Of a stretch of 64,000 bases of DNA, positions 8,343 through 17,822 are shown one piece after another. The stretch's first letter is position 1. Each line of letters opens with the position of its first letter. The notes beneath the pieces were generated by a model, which saw only the letters and a program-made list of their open reading frames with translations, was not told where the DNA came from and ran no database searches. Location: assembly GCF_000230675.1 (NCBI RefSeq), contig NZ_AGIK01000005.1:95549-159548 (forward strand), given 5' to 3'. Both the position numbers and the translations under genes were made by a program. Origin of the DNA: Synechococcus sp. WH 8016 (GTDB taxonomy: Bacteria > Cyanobacteriota > Cyanobacteriia > PCC-6307 > Cyanobiaceae).

Positions 8343-9866
8343 TTAAGAACTCAATTTATCTTGCAGGGCTTTTAAAGCCTGTTCACGGTCATCAAAATGA
8401 ATTTTTTCGGTACCCAGAATTTGATAATCCTCATGACCTTTACCAGCAATGAGAACAAGATCTTGTGAGCCAGCATTCTGAATCGTTTCCGCAATCGCTT
8501 CCGCTCTATCCAGGGTCACCGTTAACGCAGCTCCACTAGGAATTCCACTCAGAACATCATCCAGGATTTGTTGAGGATTTTCTGTGCGTGGATTATCAGA
8601 CGTCACCACCACCCCATCAGCAAGCTCTGCCGCAATCGCAGCCATCTGCGGACGCTTGCCACGATCCCTATCACCACCGCAACCAAACACACAAATCAGT
8701 TTGCCGTCCGCGAAAGGACGACAGGCCTTCAAAGCGCTGCGCAATCCATCTGGCGTGTGGGCGTAATCCACCAAGACCGTGGGCAACGCTGCCCCCTTTG
8801 AGGTCACAACAACCCGTTCCATCCGACCAGGAACGCCACCGAATGTGCTGATAGCTTCAAGGAGCGGCTCCAAAGGGAGACCTTGCTGAAGCAAGGCCCC
8901 TACGGCCTGCAACAGATTCATCACATTGAATCGACCCAGCAGTGGGGAGTGAAACGAGCCCTCACCAACCGGACTCAACAGGCGGCCTTCAACCCCAGAC
9001 GAGCCCATCACCAAATCTGACATCGTCAATTCTGCGGGAACTGAGCCCTCGGACAACGAACTCCGCCAACAACGATCGCCCAACCGCTCCGCCAGTTGTT
9101 TGCCCCAAGGGTCATCCACATTCACGACAAATTGAGCGCCACGATCAGCAATCAGAGGTGGGGCAAGCGGTGAGGCAAACAGGCGAGCTTTGGCTTCGAA
9201 ATAAGACGCCATCGTCTCGTGGTAATCGAGATGGTCCTGGGTGAGATTGGTGAACACAGCGCCAGAAAAGCGGCATCCAGCCACCCGATGCTGATCAAGG
9301 GCGTGGGAACTCACCTCCATGGCCGTGATCTCAGCGCCAGCGGCACAGGCCTCCGCGAGCTGAGCCTGCAGCCGATCAGCCACAGCGGTGGTATGAGTTG
9401 CGGTCACGCTATGGCCAGGCCAGCGATTCAGAAGGGTCCCAAACAGAGCAGAAGGACGTCCGCAAGCCGAACTCAAATGTTCAATCAGATGCGTCGTGGT
9501 GGTTTTGCCATTGGTGCCCGTAACCCCAATCAAGCCGATGCGATCACTGGGGTAATTCCAAAAAGCTGCTGCCAGCTCACCAGCCCAAAGAGCAACTGGA
9601 TCAGGCACCACCACCACGGCGTCGCTGTGTTCAGGAGGCTTAGCAGCAGCAGCGGCTGAGCCAATCAGTACAGCGGCAGCGCCATCAGCGAGAGCATTAG
9701 GCCAAAAGCTGCCTCCATCGACCATTCCGCCGGGAAGACCGATGAACAAACTCCCAGGACCCACGCCACGTGAATCACAGGTGATCGATTCGATCACGAC
9801 ATCGACCAAGCCCTGGGGGACAGGCAAACCCACCGAATGAAGCAAGGCGTGGAGTGTCTGGGTCAT
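8343..9866 (-). CDS. murE: UDP-MurNAc-L-Ala-D-Glu:meso-diaminopimelate ligase
   Basis: Cytoplasmic Mur ligase that adds meso-diaminopimelate to the peptidoglycan precursor using ATP. The 507-residue protein has the ATP loop [17 protein letters not shown], the central-domain HALDQHR and [10 protein letters not shown] motifs, and DNPR in [12 protein letters not shown], the motif that selects diaminopimelate rather than lysine. ATG at 9866 (MTQTLHALL) is chosen because it fits the family N-terminus; the open frame extends 29 codons further upstream over the end of the neighbouring glutaredoxin-like gene. Probably transcribed with the genes upstream of it on the minus strand. Confidence 0.93.
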   Translation of the reverse strand: MTQTLHALLHSVGLPVPQGLVDVVIESITCDSRGVGPGSLFIGLPGGMVDGGSFWPNALADGAAAVLIGSAAAAAKPPEHSDAVVVVPDPVALWAGELAAAFWNYPSDRIGLIGVTGTNGKTTTTHLIEHLSSACGRPSALFGTLLNRWPGHSVTATHTTAVADRLQAQLAEACAAGAEITAMEVSSHALDQHRVAGCRFSGAVFTNLTQDHLDYHETMASYFEAKARLFASPLAPPLIADRGAQFVVNVDDPWGKQLAERLGDRCWRSSLSEGSVPAELTMSDLVMGSSGVEGRLLSPVGEGSFHSPLLGRFNVMNLLQAVGALLQQGLPLEPLLEAISTFGGVPGRMERVVVTSKGAALPTVLVDYAHTPDGLRSALKACRPFADGKLICVFGCGGDRDRGKRPQMAAIAAELADGVVVTSDNPRTENPQQILDDVLSGIPSGAALTVTLDRAEAIAETIQNAGSQDLVLIAGKGHEDYQILGTEKIHFDDREQALKALQDKLSS

Positions 9867-9891
9867 CGCTGGGGCACCACAGAAGGGTTTT

Positions 9892-10200
9892 CTAATCCGA
9901 ACCTGCCCCAGTGGAGCAGACCCGCTGCAACCAGTTGCGCAATCCATCCCCACTCAGTCTGGGGGAAACGCGAGGGAGCTCGGTGTCCTCCAAGACCAAA
10001 ACGGGCACCTCGAGGTCATAACGCGCGCGCAATAACGCTGGACATTCGGGTGAATCAATGTCCACCACAACGAGCTGTAGGGGATGGACGCTTCGCTCAA
10101 GATTGAGGTCTCGCAAGCGCTGTTCCAGCCCCTCACAGAGACAACAACCAACCCTGCTGTAGAGCAACAGTCGCCGGGAATCAATCGGGGACGGGGTCAC
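9892..10200 (-). CDS. Glutaredoxin-like small thiol protein (DUF836)
   Basis: A 102-residue protein with a thioredoxin-fold start [14 protein letters not shown], where CCLC supplies the redox CxxC pair, and a later cis-proline segment EVPVLVLED. This is the DUF836 glutaredoxin-like family, whose redox partners are unknown. The start is GTG at 10200, inside the end of yidD (20-base overlap), suggesting translational coupling. murE follows downstream on the same strand. Confidence 0.8.
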   Translation of the reverse strand: MTPSPIDSRRLLLYSRVGCCLCEGLEQRLRDLNLERSVHPLQLVVVDIDSPECPALLRARYDLEVPVLVLEDTELPRVSPRLSGDGLRNWLQRVCSTGAGSD

Positions 10201-10447
10201 AGCCGCAGGGGGTAAAGGGATGGCAACGCAGCAACCGTCTCAGAGTGAGCCAACCGCCCCTCCAGGGACCATGGCGCTCAATCGCCTCAAGACCGTAGGC
10301 ACTACATGTTGGGATGAAACGACAGCGAGGGCCGATCAAAGGGGAAATCCAACGCCGATAAAAACTGATCAGCGCAAGCATCAGCGCGCTTACCAACCGA
10401 TTGAGGGGATGCGTGCTGCCGGCAGATAGGATGTTTAATTCGTGCAT
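10181..10447 (-). CDS. yidD: Membrane protein insertion efficiency factor YidD
   Basis: A small membrane-associated protein that assists YidC/Sec insertion. The core [20 protein letters not shown], followed by [10 protein letters not shown] and [13 protein letters not shown], is the YidD signature, with its conserved cysteines. ATG at 10447 gives 88 residues; ATG at 10381 would give 66 and remove a non-conserved leader. The gene is divergent from rpsD, whose ATG is at 10526, and overlaps the downstream glutaredoxin-like gene. Confidence 0.88.
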   Translation of the reverse strand: MHELNILSAGSTHPLNRLVSALMLALISFYRRWISPLIGPRCRFIPTCSAYGLEAIERHGPWRGGWLTLRRLLRCHPFTPCGCDPVPD

Positions 10448-10525
10448 GCGATTCCGCGGTGCGGGCCACAAACCCAGCATGACGGATTCTCGCTTGAGCG
10501 CGAACCATTTCATCCCTTCTTTCCT

Positions 10526-11134
10526 ATGTCCAGATACCGCGGCCCTCGCCTGAGGATCACGCGGCGCTTGGGAGACCTCCCTGGTCTCACCCGGAAGGCC
10601 GCAAAACGGTCCTATCCACCCGGTCAGCACGGCCAAGCCCGTCGCAAGCGCTCCGAATACGCAATCCGCTTAGAAGAGAAGCAAAAGCTTCGCTTCAATT
10701 ACGGCGTTTCCGAACGTCAACTTGTGCGCTACGTGAAGAAAGCGCGTGCTCAGGAAGGTTCAACAGGAACCAACCTGCTCAAGCTGCTCGAGAACCGTCT
10801 CGACAATGTTTGTTTCCGCATTGGATTTGGTCCAACCGTGCCCGGCGCACGCCAATTGGTGAATCATGGCCACGTCACCGTGAATGGACGGGTCACTGAT
10901 ATCGCTAGTTATCAGTGCAAGGCAGGTGATGTGATCGCCATTCGCGAACGCAAGTGCAGCAAACTGCTCGCTGAAGCGAATCTTCAATTCCCAGGATTGG
11001 CCAACGTGCCTCCCCACCTTGAACTCGACAAACCCAAGCTGAGCGCGAAAGTGGTTGGCCGCGCTGAGCGCGAATGGGTGGCCCTTGAGATCAACGAACT
11101 GCTAGTGGTTGAGTACTACTCCAGAAAAGTCTGA
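10526..11134 (+). CDS. rpsD: 30S ribosomal protein S4
   Basis: Primary rRNA-binding protein of the small subunit that nucleates 16S rRNA folding and can act in autoregulation. 202 residues beginning [20 protein letters not shown], with the S4-type [20 protein letters not shown] stretch and the S4 RNA-binding domain in [20 protein letters not shown]. Full length for cyanobacterial S4. ATG at 10526 matches the family; the frame stays open upstream but that part is not S4-like. A terminator hairpin follows at 11184. Confidence 0.97.
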   Translation: MSRYRGPRLRITRRLGDLPGLTRKAAKRSYPPGQHGQARRKRSEYAIRLEEKQKLRFNYGVSERQLVRYVKKARAQEGSTGTNLLKLLENRLDNVCFRIGFGPTVPGARQLVNHGHVTVNGRVTDIASYQCKAGDVIAIRERKCSKLLAEANLQFPGLANVPPHLELDKPKLSAKVVGRAEREWVALEINELLVVEYYSRKV

Positions 11135-11183
11135 GGTTCAAGCCCAGATTTCGATCTGGGACTGTTCTCAATCCATGTCTATT

Positions 11184-11221
11184 CCTGTTGGCCTTGGAGA
11201 TCAAGCCAGCAGGATTTTTTA
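11184..11221 (+). terminator. Intrinsic terminator after rpsD
   Basis: An imperfect stem formed by CCTGTTGGCCTT and AAGCCAGCAGG around a short loop, followed directly by a run of six T. It is 49 bases past the rpsD stop and on the same strand. Confidence 0.65.
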
Positions 11222-11258
11222 TGCCCACACACACCTTTCAAGCCAATCAAATAATTTT

Positions 11259-11522
11259 CTAAGTATCGCCAAATCCATTCGACTTTTTAGATGATTTCTT
11301 CTTCTTTGCCTTTGTAACGGAAGCAGGAAGCTTTTCAAGAGGTTGATCATCCTTAAAGAAAACTCCATCCAGCCATACTGTAATGATGTAAACAACGATC
11401 AAAACCGGAATCAACACAGCCCATTGATTGGGAAATTCATAGGGGATCTGCTGAACACCAAAAATCGCCAAATAGCCCGTAATTAAAGTAAATATAAATC
11501 GGCGGATACTGGCTTGATTCAA
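11259..11522 (-). CDS. Small two-helix membrane protein, unknown function
   Basis: 87 residues with two hydrophobic helices (about 8-24 and 33-51) and a basic C-terminal tail rich in lysine and serine (KAKKKKSSKKS). The segment IPVLIVVYIITVWLDGVFF looks like a genuine membrane span. The start appears to be TTG at 11522; no ATG is available near the N-terminus. I do not recognise the family. The lysine-rich tail suggests contact with an acidic surface or nucleic acid, but that is only a guess. Confidence 0.6.
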   Translation of the reverse strand: MNQASIRRFIFTLITGYLAIFGVQQIPYEFPNQWAVLIPVLIVVYIITVWLDGVFFKDDQPLEKLPASVTKAKKKKSSKKSNGFGDT

Positions 11523-11628
11523 CTGAAATTCTCAATTAAACAGAACTATAACGCTAACCCCACAAGACTCCTCAATAATCACAATATTTTTCGCTATAAC
11601 CATTTTCTTTCATCAGTTATCAACGCTT

Positions 11629-11934
11629 TCAATGGGGCACACTCTTGCTCACACAGTCCTGACTCTCAGCAGAGATCGAACATTCGGGATCCTTTTTGCC
11701 GTACTGACTAGGCTCTCGCATCGCCCAGTACTCATCGACAACGCCAAGCAAATAAACCATGGCTTTTTTAAGTGATTTCCTCAGACCCATGGAATTGACC
11801 CTTTTCAAGTACTGTGGCAAACAATTGCTGGTCGTGCAATCAATGACACACAACCCTTTGCACTGAATAACGAGAGCGCACCCACGGGCGAAGCCACTGA
11901 TATTCAAAAATCCAACCCTGGTTACTACAATCAT
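11629..11934 (-). CDS. Possible small cysteine-rich hypothetical protein
   Basis: An open frame of about 101 residues from an ATG at 11934. It contains CKGLCVIDCTTSNCLPQYLK, then an amphipathic stretch SLKKAMVYLLGVVDEYWAMR, and further cysteines near the C-terminus. Six or more cysteines in a small protein is unusual here. The upstream end abuts the start of a convincing plus-strand gene at 11953, so the two would be divergent with 18 bases between. I recognise no family; it may be a real picocyanobacterial orphan or chance. Confidence 0.35.
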   Translation of the reverse strand: MIVVTRVGFLNISGFARGCALVIQCKGLCVIDCTTSNCLPQYLKRVNSMGLRKSLKKAMVYLLGVVDEYWAMREPSQYGKKDPECSISAESQDCVSKSVPH

Positions 11935-11952
11935 TTCCCTGCAACAAAGCGT

Positions 11953-12363
11953 TTGAACAAAATGATTAAAACCAGGCCAGTCCTTCCGGCCGATCTCTTT
12001 GATCAAGCACTCTCCAAGGCCTCACTCACAGAAGAGGAAGAGGCATTCATCGAATTTGTGAGATATACAGGAGTGATCGACGAATTAATATTAAGGAAAG
12101 GTTTATCGCTACCTGCAAAACCTCCTGCCCTCTGCAGGCTTTCAGACATCTGCGAAAGAATCGGAGCCATCATTCCTGATCATTTCAGCGCTGCAATGGA
12201 ATGGTCAGCAGAGCAAAGTGAAGACAAGATTGCCTGGAAAGGAAACTTGATTTGCAACATCGCCTTCAACAGTGATGGAATCGAACTTTCGCCCAATGCC
12301 GGAACAACCTTGTACCACACCTATGTTGTGCATCAAGAACTATTTATCGGTTTGGGGTTTTAG
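11953..12363 (+). CDS. Conserved-looking hypothetical protein
   Basis: 136 residues, soluble, acidic in the first half (SLTEEEEAFIEFVRYTG). The composition, regular hydrophobic spacing and lack of low complexity look like a real gene, but no motif known to me is present. The start could be the ATG at 11953 or the next ATG three codons later. It is followed by a convergent small gene at 12435. Confidence 0.55.
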   Translation: MNKMIKTRPVLPADLFDQALSKASLTEEEEAFIEFVRYTGVIDELILRKGLSLPAKPPALCRLSDICERIGAIIPDHFSAAMEWSAEQSEDKIAWKGNLICNIAFNSDGIELSPNAGTTLYHTYVVHQELFIGLGF

Positions 12364-12434
12364 TCCCTAACCACACAGCATCTCATTCATCGCTCAACGT
12401 CTTGATTCGAGGAATCAAGAAAGTTTTCTTACAT

Positions 12435-12707
12435 TCAGCGAATCAGAGTCGCCTTGAAAAAGCCAAGACCTAGCCCCATTCCCTTGGGCTTATCCTCCAG
12501 AAATGTGATCGCCAATTCAAAATCCATCAAGCCTTTCTCTTCAATAAAATCTCGTGGAAGTTTGCCGCTTCGTTGATCGAGATAACGCCCATGAATCTTT
12601 TCTTTGTTCTTACTTAAGAAGTCAACAATCTCCTGAAGCACATGATCACGCCATTCATCCTTGTCACTTTGCTGCACCTGGCTTTCCTTCATGATGCATT
12701 CCAACAA
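12435..12707 (-). CDS. Small soluble hypothetical protein
   Basis: 90 residues, charged, with a helical middle (WRDHVLQEIVDFLSKNKEKI) and a C-terminal glycine-rich patch (KGMGLGLGFFK). Looks like a genuine cytosolic protein, but the family is not recognised. ATG at 12707 is listed; an in-frame ATG at 12692 (MKESQVQQ) is the alternative. It is downstream of the ABC exporter on the same strand, 33 bases after that gene's stop, so the two may share a transcript. Confidence 0.5.
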   Translation of the reverse strand: MLECIMKESQVQQSDKDEWRDHVLQEIVDFLSKNKEKIHGRYLDQRSGKLPRDFIEEKGLMDFELAITFLEDKPKGMGLGLGFFKATLIR

Positions 12708-12740
12708 CCTTTGAACGCTAAGACGCCCTGAGGCAAACCA

Positions 12741-14738
12741 TCAAGCCTGCGGGAAGGCATAGTCATGGGCATCACACAACCTCCAGCCGCCGTCACGATC
12801 AAGCTCCAGAACAGAGTCGTGAAAGGGCAGCAAAGTAGACCGATGTCCCACACTCACATACCCAGCGCCAGCATCACGGAGTAGCTGATACACCGCCCGT
12901 TCCGTTGGGATGTCTAACGCGCTGGTGGATTCATCGAGAAGCACAAATTTCATCTTGGCCCGCAAAACCCTCGCAAAGGCAATTCTCTGCTGCTCTCCCA
13001 CAGAGAGCACTTTTGGCCAATCAATGAACGCCTCTGATGACTCAAGGGTCTGGTGAACGGAAGAAAGAGAGACCGAGTCGAGCAGTGTGTACATCCGCTC
13101 CTGGTTGAGATCCAACTCAACATCTGGATAGAGCAGCTGTTCGCGCAAGGAGCCTGAAAACACATAGGGCTTCTGCGGAACAAAGATCACCCCCTCTCGA
13201 AATCCCCGTGATGCCACCACTCCAGAAGCGGGAGGCCAAAGGCCGCTGAACATCCGCAGCAACGACGTTTTCCCACATCCCGATGGACCCACAACAAGAA
13301 GACGACTCTCCTGATCGAGATCGATGCTGAGGTTTCGCACCAATGTGCGCTCTTCGGATGGAATCTTCAGCGTGGCGGACTCCACATGAATCATCACCCC
13401 AGGAGCTAGCAGATTGGCTTCGGGAGCTGAATGCGATGCAGACAAGGAAGGGCCAGTCTCGAGATCACCTGCGCTGAGATCGAAACCATGACCAATTTCA
13501 GTTAGACGTTGGCCATTGGAAAGCAAATTGGCGATATCAGGGAAATTATCCACAACAAAGCTAAAAGCTCGCGTCACAGACCCGAATGCCATTGATACTT
13601 GAATGAAAACCCCATACTCAATTTCGCCCTTAAAGTAAACAGACCAAAGCAAAAGATAAGGAGCCAGGTAGGTAAAATTCCTGAATGCAACCGAAATAGA
13701 CCTTACCACTGAACTGAATCGAATCACACGATATTGATTTCCAATGGCGGCAAATAATGCATCTATACCTCGCGCCCATTCGCTCCTTTCACCGCCGTAG
13801 AAAGCAATCGACTCAGCATTATCTCGAACACGCGTCAAAGAGTAGCGGAAATCAGCATTTAGCATCAATTGAATATAATTCAATTGAACAAGTTTCTTGC
13901 CAACAAAAGCAATTAGACCAGTCGTGAAGACCGCATACACCACTACATATAAAAGAATCCACGCATCAATAGTAATCAAGACTACGGCGAAACTTGCAGC
14001 CGAAACAAAAGATTCAACCAGCTCAAAAAACAACTCCGAGCTTTTCTCTGTGAACTTTTCAATATCTTGCGCAATCCTTTGATCAGGATTATCAATCGGA
14101 ACGCCATCAACTGAGCCAGTAGAGCTCAGCCGGTAGAAAAATCTCCCGCCCAGATAACCACCAAAAAAGCGTAGGGTCATCGCTTCACGCCAAAAATTAG
14201 CAAACGCACTTCTGGTAAAGCTATAGACATAAATCGCCGGAATAAAAACACACAACAAGACAAAAATTTGAACCAATCCCCTACGAGAACCCGCAACATC
14301 TCTAGCTACGAATGAATTGGTCAGATCCCTTAAAAAGTAAGTTATAAGAACCGAGAGTGCGCTTACAACCAACAAAAACCAAAAAATAACCAGTACATAC
14401 AACCAAGCCACACGCCGACGGGTATCCATCCCCCGAAGAGGCCATGCAGCGAAACCAGCCGCCATAACGGACAACACCGTAAGCACAGCTAAGGCGCGGC
14501 TATTCACAAGCCAGCCAGCAAAATCAACCATCACACTCAGACCAGTGATCAAGTCGGCTGGAAGGAAATGAGTGATCAGACCATTCGCAATGAAAATGGT
14601 CCAGGCTGATAAGCCAAGGGAGACAGCAATCACCGAGCTCATCAGAGCGATAAACAGCTGTAGCGAGCGCCGATCTGTGCCATTCACGAAAAAAGGCAGC
14701 AACAACTGCCTTAGATCTTTCGTATTCGTTGCGCCCAT
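12741..14738 (-). CDS. ABC transporter with fused membrane and ATPase domains, SbmA/BacA/peroxisomal (ABCD) type
   Basis: 665 residues: about six membrane helices (to roughly residue 370) in the ABC_membrane_2 / SbmA-BacA style, with a central EAMTLRFFGGYLGGRFFYRL segment, then a nucleotide-binding domain. Walker A is VVGPSGCGKTSLL, the signature is LSVGEQQRIAFARVL and Walker B is KFVLLDESTSALD. Relatives move peptides, vitamin B12 or acyl-CoA; the cargo here is unknown. The start at 14738 is chosen over 14762 because AAGGAG precedes it by five bases. It is divergent from metB with about 70 bases between. Confidence 0.82.
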   Translation of the reverse strand: MGATNTKDLRQLLLPFFVNGTDRRSLQLFIALMSSVIAVSLGLSAWTIFIANGLITHFLPADLITGLSVMVDFAGWLVNSRALAVLTVLSVMAAGFAAWPLRGMDTRRRVAWLYVLVIFWFLLVVSALSVLITYFLRDLTNSFVARDVAGSRRGLVQIFVLLCVFIPAIYVYSFTRSAFANFWREAMTLRFFGGYLGGRFFYRLSSTGSVDGVPIDNPDQRIAQDIEKFTEKSSELFFELVESFVSAASFAVVLITIDAWILLYVVVYAVFTTGLIAFVGKKLVQLNYIQLMLNADFRYSLTRVRDNAESIAFYGGERSEWARGIDALFAAIGNQYRVIRFSSVVRSISVAFRNFTYLAPYLLLWSVYFKGEIEYGVFIQVSMAFGSVTRAFSFVVDNFPDIANLLSNGQRLTEIGHGFDLSAGDLETGPSLSASHSAPEANLLAPGVMIHVESATLKIPSEERTLVRNLSIDLDQESRLLVVGPSGCGKTSLLRMFSGLWPPASGVVASRGFREGVIFVPQKPYVFSGSLREQLLYPDVELDLNQERMYTLLDSVSLSSVHQTLESSEAFIDWPKVLSVGEQQRIAFARVLRAKMKFVLLDESTSALDIPTERAVYQLLRDAGAGYVSVGHRSTLLPFHDSVLELDRDGGWRLCDAHDYAFPQA

Positions 14739-14743
14739 CAACA

Positions 14744-14749
14744 CTCCTT
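14744..14749 (-). promoter_or_regulatory. Shine-Dalgarno site deciding the ABC exporter start
   Basis: On the minus strand AAGGAG stands five bases before the ATG at 14738. The alternative ATG at 14762 has no comparable site. This supports the shorter 665-residue product. Confidence 0.55.
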
Positions 14750-14808
14750 CACCGATCCTCATCTTGAAGGCCAGCCAGCCCCTTCAACATCCCTTCAACA
14801 AAGGTCCG

Positions 14809-15999
14809 TTGAATAGCCTTGCTATAGATCGCATCAACGCCTTGCAGCGTCCTGTCCCAGAACCGGCGACAGCCACCCGGGCCATTCACCACGGCGAAAG
14901 CTTCGCGAGCGAAACCGGCACGGTGATGCCACCCATCTACGCCACCTCTACGTTTGAGCATGGCAATCCAGGCGGATTCGATTACACCCGCTCGGGCAAC
15001 CCCAACTTCCGCATTCTTGAAACGGTGTTGGCCTCCGTAGAGGCGTGTAGCCATGCCACGGTGTTTGGTTCAGGGGTCAGTGCGATCACCGCGATTGCCT
15101 CCACCCTGAGCCAGGGAGATTTGGTGCTCTGCGAGGAGAACCTCTACGGCTGCACCGTGCGCTTGTTCGAACAGGTGTTTGCCAAGTTTGGGGTGCGCAC
15201 CGAATGGGTGGATTTCACCAACCCCGAGGCGGCAGCCCGCATCATTGAGCGGCAGCCAGCGATGGTCTGGCTGGAGAGTCCCACCAATCCACTGCTCAAG
15301 GTCATTGACCTCGATGCGGTCTGCAGCGCTGCCCGCTCCGCGGGCGTCCCCGTCGTGGTCGACAACACCTTCGCGACCGCCTTGGTGCAACGTCCTCTGG
15401 AACTCGGCGCCACCCTGTCCCTCACCAGCACCACGAAATACATCAATGGGCATTCCGATGCCCTCGGTGGTGCGGTTTGCACCGATGAGCCCAGCTGGCA
15501 CCAAAAGATGGTGTTTGCCCAAAAAGCATTGGGGCTGATGCCCTCACCCTTCGACTGTTGGCTGATCACCCGAGGCATCAAAACGCTGCCTCTGCGCCTG
15601 AACCAACAGATGGCGAATGCCGCTGCGGTGGCAGATCATTTGGCATCCCATCCCGCCGTGTCGTGGGTGCGCTACCCAGGACGAGACGATCATCCACAGA
15701 GGGCTGTGGCCTCGCGCCAGATGAAGGGAGGCGGAGCGATCGTGACGATTGGATTAAATGCGAGCCGTGAACAGGCCTATGCCGTGTGTAAAGCCCTGCG
15801 TTGGTTCACGATGGCCGAAAGCCTTGGCGGAGTTGAGAGCTTGATCTGCCATCCAGCCACCATGACCCACGCCGCCGTTTCTGCCGAGATCAAAACAGCC
15901 TTAGGAATCAGCGACGGACTGATACGTCTATCGCTTGGCTGCGAAGACATCACGGACCTCTTGATCGATCTTGACCACGCCCTCAGCCTGCTTCCGTGA
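14809..15999 (+). CDS. metB: Cystathionine gamma-synthase / trans-sulfuration PLP enzyme
   Basis: Joins an activated homoserine ester to cysteine to form cystathionine in methionine synthesis. 396 residues with a Cys/Met-metabolism PLP fold: TRAIHHGES, MPPIYATSTFEH, FDYTRSGNPN and the Schiff-base region SLTSTTKYINGHSDALGG, where the lysine lies in TTK. No ATG is usable; TTG at 14809 is preferred because AAAGG lies just upstream, with TTG at 14842 as alternative. The reading frame is open further left but overlaps the ABC exporter. The stop overlaps the next gene's GTG by four bases. Homologues include homocysteine synthase, so exact specificity is uncertain. Confidence 0.85.
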   Translation: MNSLAIDRINALQRPVPEPATATRAIHHGESFASETGTVMPPIYATSTFEHGNPGGFDYTRSGNPNFRILETVLASVEACSHATVFGSGVSAITAIASTLSQGDLVLCEENLYGCTVRLFEQVFAKFGVRTEWVDFTNPEAAARIIERQPAMVWLESPTNPLLKVIDLDAVCSAARSAGVPVVVDNTFATALVQRPLELGATLSLTSTTKYINGHSDALGGAVCTDEPSWHQKMVFAQKALGLMPSPFDCWLITRGIKTLPLRLNQQMANAAAVADHLASHPAVSWVRYPGRDDHPQRAVASRQMKGGGAIVTIGLNASREQAYAVCKALRWFTMAESLGGVESLICHPATMTHAAVSAEIKTALGISDGLIRLSLGCEDITDLLIDLDHALSLLP

Positions 16000-17480
16000 G
16001 TCCCCGCGATCTCCTGCGCAATCCCTGCTGGCAAGGCGAGGACCTCGGCCATCCCTTGCCTGACAGCACCCACGCCGTATCGGTGGCCTTACCGCGCTGG
16101 CGCGACGTCATCGCCTACGAAGACAACGATCCGCAATGCCGCTCGCAATTACGAGCGTTTTATCCACGTTTTGCGCTCCATCCTTTGGTTGCGGAGGTTG
16201 CCCGCAAAACCCTAGCGATGCTGCCAGCCGGCATGACTTCGGCTGGATCCAGTGCTTGGCCCTACCCCAACAGAGCTGCCGCCCAGCTCGCCCAGGACCA
16301 TTGCCATGGGGTGGCTCCCCATGCTTCCACCCAAATCGTGGATCAACTCGGACTCGCCGTCTTGATTGCCAACGCTGAAGCAAGCCCCCATGCCAAGGCT
16401 TTCTGGCAACACGCTGGTTTAGGAGCCTCGTCGCGACGGGCCGCGATCAGCTTGAACAAGGAAGCAGCACCAGCAGCTGGGAGCGCTGATCAAGCCCAGG
16501 CTCTTGTGATCGAACGACTGGCCGCCATCTATGGGTGTGAATCCCAGCAATTGAGCCTGCATCCCTCCGGGATGGCTGCTCTGCACACCGCTCTTCAATG
16601 GGTCACGGCATTGCGCCCCGGACGCCCCACCCTGCAAATCGGCTTCCCTTACGTGGATGTGCTGAAACTGCCTCAGGTGGTCTTTGCCGGCAGCGAACTG
16701 CTCCTCGACAGCAGCAGCGCAGCCGTAGAAGCCGCTCTTGATCGCATCGATCCAGCAGCTGTGATTGTGGAACTACCCAGCAATCCACTTCTTCAGTGCG
16801 TGGATCTCTCCACCCTCGCCCGCCTAGCCCACGACCGAGGGATTCTAGTGATCGCAGACGACACGATCGGCTCTTGCTTGAACATCGATCCCCTGCCTCA
16901 CGCAGACCTGATCTTCAGTTCCCTCACCAAAAGTTTTGCCGGCCGTGGTGATGTGTTGTCTGGATCCCTGGTCGTGAGCCCTTGGTCCCCATGGGAGCAA
17001 ACCTTCCGAGAGCAGCGATCAATCACAGGGTTCGTCGCCCTTGGCGATGCCGATGTGATCGCCCTGGAACAAGGAAGCCGCGATGTCCAAGCACGCGTTC
17101 CCCAACTCAATCGCCATGCCCAAGCCTTAGCCGCGCGGCTCAACCGCCACCCGGCAGTGGCTCGCGTGTATTACCCCGATCAATGCGCCAACTTCCATAG
17201 CCTCCTGCGCCCCGGTGCCGGACATGGTTGTCTGCTCTCCTTTGAACTCAAGGGCGGTAGCGATCAAGCCCAAGCCGTTTACGACGCGTTGTCGGTATGC
17301 AAAGGGCCAAGCCTGGGCACACCGTTCACCTTGGTGTGCCCCTATGTGCTTTTGGCTCACTACGACGAGCTGGCTTGGGCTAAGGACTGCGGCGTTCCCG
17401 CTCACCTCCTGCGCGTCTCGGTCGGACTCGAACAGCCTGAGGAGCTTTGGCAACGGTTTGAACGCGCCCTGTCTCGTTAG
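15996..17480 (+). CDS. Second cystathionine gamma-synthase-like PLP protein, long form
   Basis: 494 residues. Residues 1-150 are a non-catalytic N-terminal region; the rest is a Cys/Met-metabolism PLP fold. Fold landmarks are LHPSGMAALHTALQW, VELPSNPLLQCVDL, VIADDTIGS and the lysine in FSSLTKSFAGRGDVLSG. The family motifs differ from the neighbouring metB, so it is a diverged paralogue rather than a duplicate. Fungal and plant-type long cystathionine gamma-synthases also carry N-terminal extensions, but equivalence is inference. The GTG start at 15996 overlaps the metB stop, indicating tight co-expression. The next gene is cysK. Confidence 0.75.
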   Translation: MSPRDLLRNPCWQGEDLGHPLPDSTHAVSVALPRWRDVIAYEDNDPQCRSQLRAFYPRFALHPLVAEVARKTLAMLPAGMTSAGSSAWPYPNRAAAQLAQDHCHGVAPHASTQIVDQLGLAVLIANAEASPHAKAFWQHAGLGASSRRAAISLNKEAAPAAGSADQAQALVIERLAAIYGCESQQLSLHPSGMAALHTALQWVTALRPGRPTLQIGFPYVDVLKLPQVVFAGSELLLDSSSAAVEAALDRIDPAAVIVELPSNPLLQCVDLSTLARLAHDRGILVIADDTIGSCLNIDPLPHADLIFSSLTKSFAGRGDVLSGSLVVSPWSPWEQTFREQRSITGFVALGDADVIALEQGSRDVQARVPQLNRHAQALAARLNRHPAVARVYYPDQCANFHSLLRPGAGHGCLLSFELKGGSDQAQAVYDALSVCKGPSLGTPFTLVCPYVLLAHYDELAWAKDCGVPAHLLRVSVGLEQPEELWQRFERALSR

Positions 17481-17822
17481 GCCACTAAAAACGCAGACGC
17501 AAACTCGCCAGAACGGCTTGAGATTGAAGATCAATCTGAGTGCCAGCTATCTCGAGAACCGAGTCGCAGATAGGGGCCACGCCACTGCTCCTCAGACTCT
17601 GCCCAAGCAGCAGCAGGGGAGATAGCAATCAAAGCGCATGTCAAAAACGACGCGTAGCAGGTTTTCATCGGAAACCCAGACAGTTTTCATCGGAAACCCA
17701 GCTGTTGATCTGGTCGGCTTAGCCAAACCCACATCAACAGACGCCGAAGTCTTAAAAGGGCCTGAAGCTGGAATCAAGTGCCAGTGATGGCAATTAAATT
17801 TCTAGAAAATAATTCCAGCCTC
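17481..17822. other. Intergenic region upstream of cysK with a tandem direct repeat
   Basis: About 340 bases with no convincing gene. It contains the two-copy repeat at 17661-17701. An open frame on each strand crosses it, but neither has a protein-like composition. It probably holds the cysK promoter and leader. Confidence 0.5.
17661..17701. repeat. Tandem 22-base direct repeat
   Basis: Two copies of GTTTTCATCGGAAACCCAG (19 identical bases) spaced by three bases, at 17661-17679 and 17683-17701. Each copy contains the imperfect dyad TTTTC-ATCG-GAAA. Lying about 120 bases before cysK, it could be a pair of operators or a small duplication. Confidence 0.75.

Noticed and set aside
17592..17777. 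Minus frame over the 22-base repeat
   Set aside because: Overlaps a repeat and has no protein-like features; the region is more likely regulatory.
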